DNA from: Oligoflexus sp.
Lineage (GTDB): Bacteria > Bdellovibrionota_B > Oligoflexia > Oligoflexales > Oligoflexaceae
Assembly (NCBI GenBank): GCA_014378195.1
Contig: JACMOC010000083.1
Location: 132,149-196,148, forward strand
Direction of reading: 5' to 3'
Length of the DNA stretch: 64,000 nucleotides
A model generated the notes under the pieces. That model searched no databases. It was not told the origin of the DNA and worked only from the letters and a program-made list of their open reading frames with translations. Within the stretch, counting starts at the first letter, position 1. The number at the start of each line of letters is the position of its first letter. Shown here one piece after another: positions 62,195 through 64,000 of this stretch. A program made the translations under genes and the position numbers.

Positions 62195-63583
62195 TTACTT
62201 CGTATTCGGTCCTATCATAGTCTCCGGTCTCACCACGCGATCAAACTCATCCATCGACACAAGATTCAATTTTTCCGCTGCCTCACGGAGCGTTAGACCA
62301 TGATCGAGCGCATAGTTGGCGAGCTTCGCAGCTTGGTCATAACCAATGACGGGATTGAGTGCCGTCACCAGCATGAGGGAACGATCGAGATGCTCACGCA
62401 TGTGTTTTTCGTCAGGGACCATCCCGTCTACACAGTTCTCGCGGAAGCTTTTGCAGGCGTCGGTCATAAGCTCGGTTGAATGCATAATATTATAAATGAT
62501 CAAGGGTTTATAAGTGTTTAACTGCAATTGCCCCTGACTCCCCGCAAAACTCACCGCAAAATCGTTGCCAATCGTTTGAATCGAAACCATCGTGAGGGCT
62601 TCCACTTGAGTTGGGTTTACCTTGCCGGGCATGATAGAGCTGCCAGGCTCATTAGCAGGTAATTTCAGCTCCCCAAAGCCTGTTCTGGGGCCACTCGCAA
62701 GGAGCCTAAGGTCGTTGGCAATCTTGATACATGCCACGGCCAGAACCTTCAGCGTGGAACTCGCAAATACCAAAGGATCGTGCGCGGCAATCAAGGCGAA
62801 CTTGTTCTCGGCTGGGGTGAACGGAATACCCGTCAGTTCTGTCAGTTTCTTCGCGATAACTTCGGCAAAACGAATGTGGGTATTGAGCCCGGTGCCGATA
62901 GCCGTCCCGCCGAGCGGGAGAGGCAGAACACTCTCCAGCCCTTGTTTGAGACATTTCTCAGCAAATTCAAGCTGCGCCGCATGGCCGCTCAATTCTTGCC
63001 CGAAGGTCATAGGCGTCGCATCCATCATATGGGTACGGCCAATCTTCATGACCGATTTATACTGCTCGGATTTTTTCTCAAACGCGAGGCGCAGGGCCTC
63101 AACAGTCGGAATAAGCTTTTTCGTCCACATTTGAGCTGTAACAATATGCATCACAGCTGAAAAAACGTCATTGCTCGACTGCGAAATATTTACGTCGTCA
63201 TGCGCGTCTATCTTAGCCCCTCCAGCGGCTTTGGCTTTTTCTGCAGCCCGATGCGCGATGACTTCGTTGAGATTCATGTGGGTTTGGGTGCCGCTGCCCG
63301 TTTGCCACACTACGAGGGGGAACTGATCGTCAAGTTCGCCTGCTATGATTTCGTCACACACTGCGGCGATGATCTTCGCCTTCTCTGGCGCCAGCAAACC
63401 AAGCTCGGTATTCGCAAGGGCCGCCGCTTTTTTAAGTAAGGCAAATCCATGTATAAATTCAGGCGAGAATGTGTCGTGGCCAATTTTGAACATATTGAGA
63501 GAACGCTGCGTTTGTGCTCCGTATAAACGATCGGAGGGAATGGTCACTTCGCCCATGCTGTCTGATTCCGTGCGAAAATCCAT
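62195..63583 (-). CDS. fumC: Fumarate hydratase class II
   Basis: This 462-residue, iron-independent TCA-cycle enzyme interconverts fumarate and malate. The superfamily signature GSSIMPGKVNP is present, as are SGTQTHMNLNEV (near 97-108), the active-site GRTHMMDATPMTFGQE and the helix with NISQSSNDVF. ATG 63583 has AAGGA upstream. A class I fumarase gene lies just upstream on the same strand, separated by about 200 bases and a terminator, so the two are probably expressed separately. Confidence 0.96.
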   Translation of the reverse strand: MDFRTESDSMGEVTIPSDRLYGAQTQRSLNMFKIGHDTFSPEFIHGFALLKKAAALANTELGLLAPEKAKIIAAVCDEIIAGELDDQFPLVVWQTGSGTQTHMNLNEVIAHRAAEKAKAAGGAKIDAHDDVNISQSSNDVFSAVMHIVTAQMWTKKLIPTVEALRLAFEKKSEQYKSVMKIGRTHMMDATPMTFGQELSGHAAQLEFAEKCLKQGLESVLPLPLGGTAIGTGLNTHIRFAEVIAKKLTELTGIPFTPAENKFALIAAHDPLVFASSTLKVLAVACIKIANDLRLLASGPRTGFGELKLPANEPGSSIMPGKVNPTQVEALTMVSIQTIGNDFAVSFAGSQGQLQLNTYKPLIIYNIMHSTELMTDACKSFRENCVDGMVPDEKHMREHLDRSLMLVTALNPVIGYDQAAKLANYALDHGLTLREAAEKLNLVSMDEFDRVVRPETMIGPNTK

Positions 63584-63735
63584 GTCGATGTTCCTTATCT
63601 AGACTTATAAACGTGACGCGTTCCAGACGAGCATCGATGAGCACTGATAAAGACGCAAGAGGCGAATTTTGTTATCAGATTAAATAAGCCTAAATTGTGC
63701 GGAGATCGCGAAATTTGCCTAAGGATAAAAGGCGG

Positions 63736-63768
63736 AAAAAGCTCTCCCCAAGAGGTGAAGGAGAGCTT
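63736..63768 (-). terminator. Intrinsic terminator of the class I fumarase gene
   Basis: Read on the minus strand, AAGCTCTCC pairs with GGAGAGCTT (63739-63747 and 63760-63768) and is followed by TTT. It begins 12 bases past the stop codon at 63780. Confidence 0.85.
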
Positions 63769-63779
63769 ATGCGAGAAGC

Positions 63780-63998
63780 TTAACCTTCGGCTTTGCCACC
63801 GCTGAACGGAGCGTAGAAGTCGTTGCCTTTGTCATCCACAACAATAAATGCCGGGAAGTTTTTGACTTTGATTTTGCGGATGGCTTCCATACCGAGATCC
63901 TCAAAATCAACCAGCTCAACACTTTCGATGTTTTCTTTGGCGAGGATGGCAGCGGGTCCACCAATCGATCCCAAATAAAATCCCTTGTAGGTCTGGCA
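63780..63998 (-). CDS. Fumarate hydratase class I, C-terminal fragment (truncated by window)
   Basis: Only the last 72 codons are visible. The sequence [18 protein letters not shown], then [16 protein letters not shown] and [18 protein letters not shown], matches the C-terminal beta domain of FumA/FumB-type iron-sulfur fumarases. The frame is open to the window edge, so the truncation is a window effect. The extension after GNDF (about 13 residues, GGKAEG end) is a little longer than in E. coli. Confidence 0.92.
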   Translation of the reverse strand, partial: CQTYKGFYLGSIGGPAAILAKENIESVELVDFEDLGMEAIRKIKVKNFPAFIVVDDKGNDFYAPFSGGKAEG

Positions 63999-64000
63999 AG

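Noticed and set aside
1-64000. tRNA, rRNA, CRISPR arrays and insertion sequences
   Set aside because: I looked for cloverleaf-like CCA-ending repeats, regularly spaced direct repeats and transposase motifs (DDE, HUH) and saw none that could be supported.

Overview
The window looks like a chromosome segment of a free-living Gram-negative, respiring proteobacterium. It has complex I, a type IV pilus retraction ATPase, FadL- and TonB-type envelope proteins, many lipoproteins, and a sigma-28-type promoter. I would guess the Bdellovibrionota/Oligoflexia or a deltaproteobacterial lineage from the gene mix, but no rRNA or tRNA is present to test this.

Layout. 1-11.8 kb: a compact plus-strand nuo operon, nuoD (5' truncated) to nuoN, closed by a strong terminator. 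11.8-20.5 kb: a TonB C-terminal remnant, a PilT/PilU ATPase, a degenerate sensor kinase-receiver hybrid, a FadL-type porin, a c-type cytochrome lipoprotein, a PilZ protein and a haem-binding-domain protein. 20.6-29 kb: cardiolipin synthase, a 'site-specific recombinase' family membrane protein, CopA, Era and a MurA-like enzyme with altered active-site residues. 29-35.7 kb: lipoproteins, LemA-TPM-TPM, a GH76-like/discoidin lipoprotein behind a near-perfect sigma-28 promoter, a ricin-type lectin, and a DUF4337 protein.

35.7-53.8 kb is the centrepiece. A complete oleABCD operon (head-to-head condensation of fatty acyl groups to long-chain olefins) is transcribed divergently from a three-gene polyunsaturated fatty acid synthase (ER-only PfaD; PfaA with KS-MAT-3xACP-KR-DH; PfaC with KS-CLF and four hot-dog domains). 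The two operons share a 273-bp promoter region containing two perfect palindromes. The simplest reading is a dedicated locus for polyunsaturated long-chain hydrocarbons, in which polyene acyl chains made by Pfa feed OleA. No PfaB-type acyltransferase and no phosphopantetheinyl transferase are in the window.

53.7-61.2 kb: a minus-strand eight-gene operon reading SPFH/SHOCT protein, two DUF4178 proteins, a 54-residue lipoprotein-like peptide, DUF350, a membrane-bound spermidine-synthase-like enzyme, a Tat/lipoprotein FAD oxidoreductase and a polytopic membrane protein. It looks like a polyamine-linked envelope module. 61.5-64 kb: a DedA protein and class II and class I fumarases side by side, the latter truncated by the window edge.
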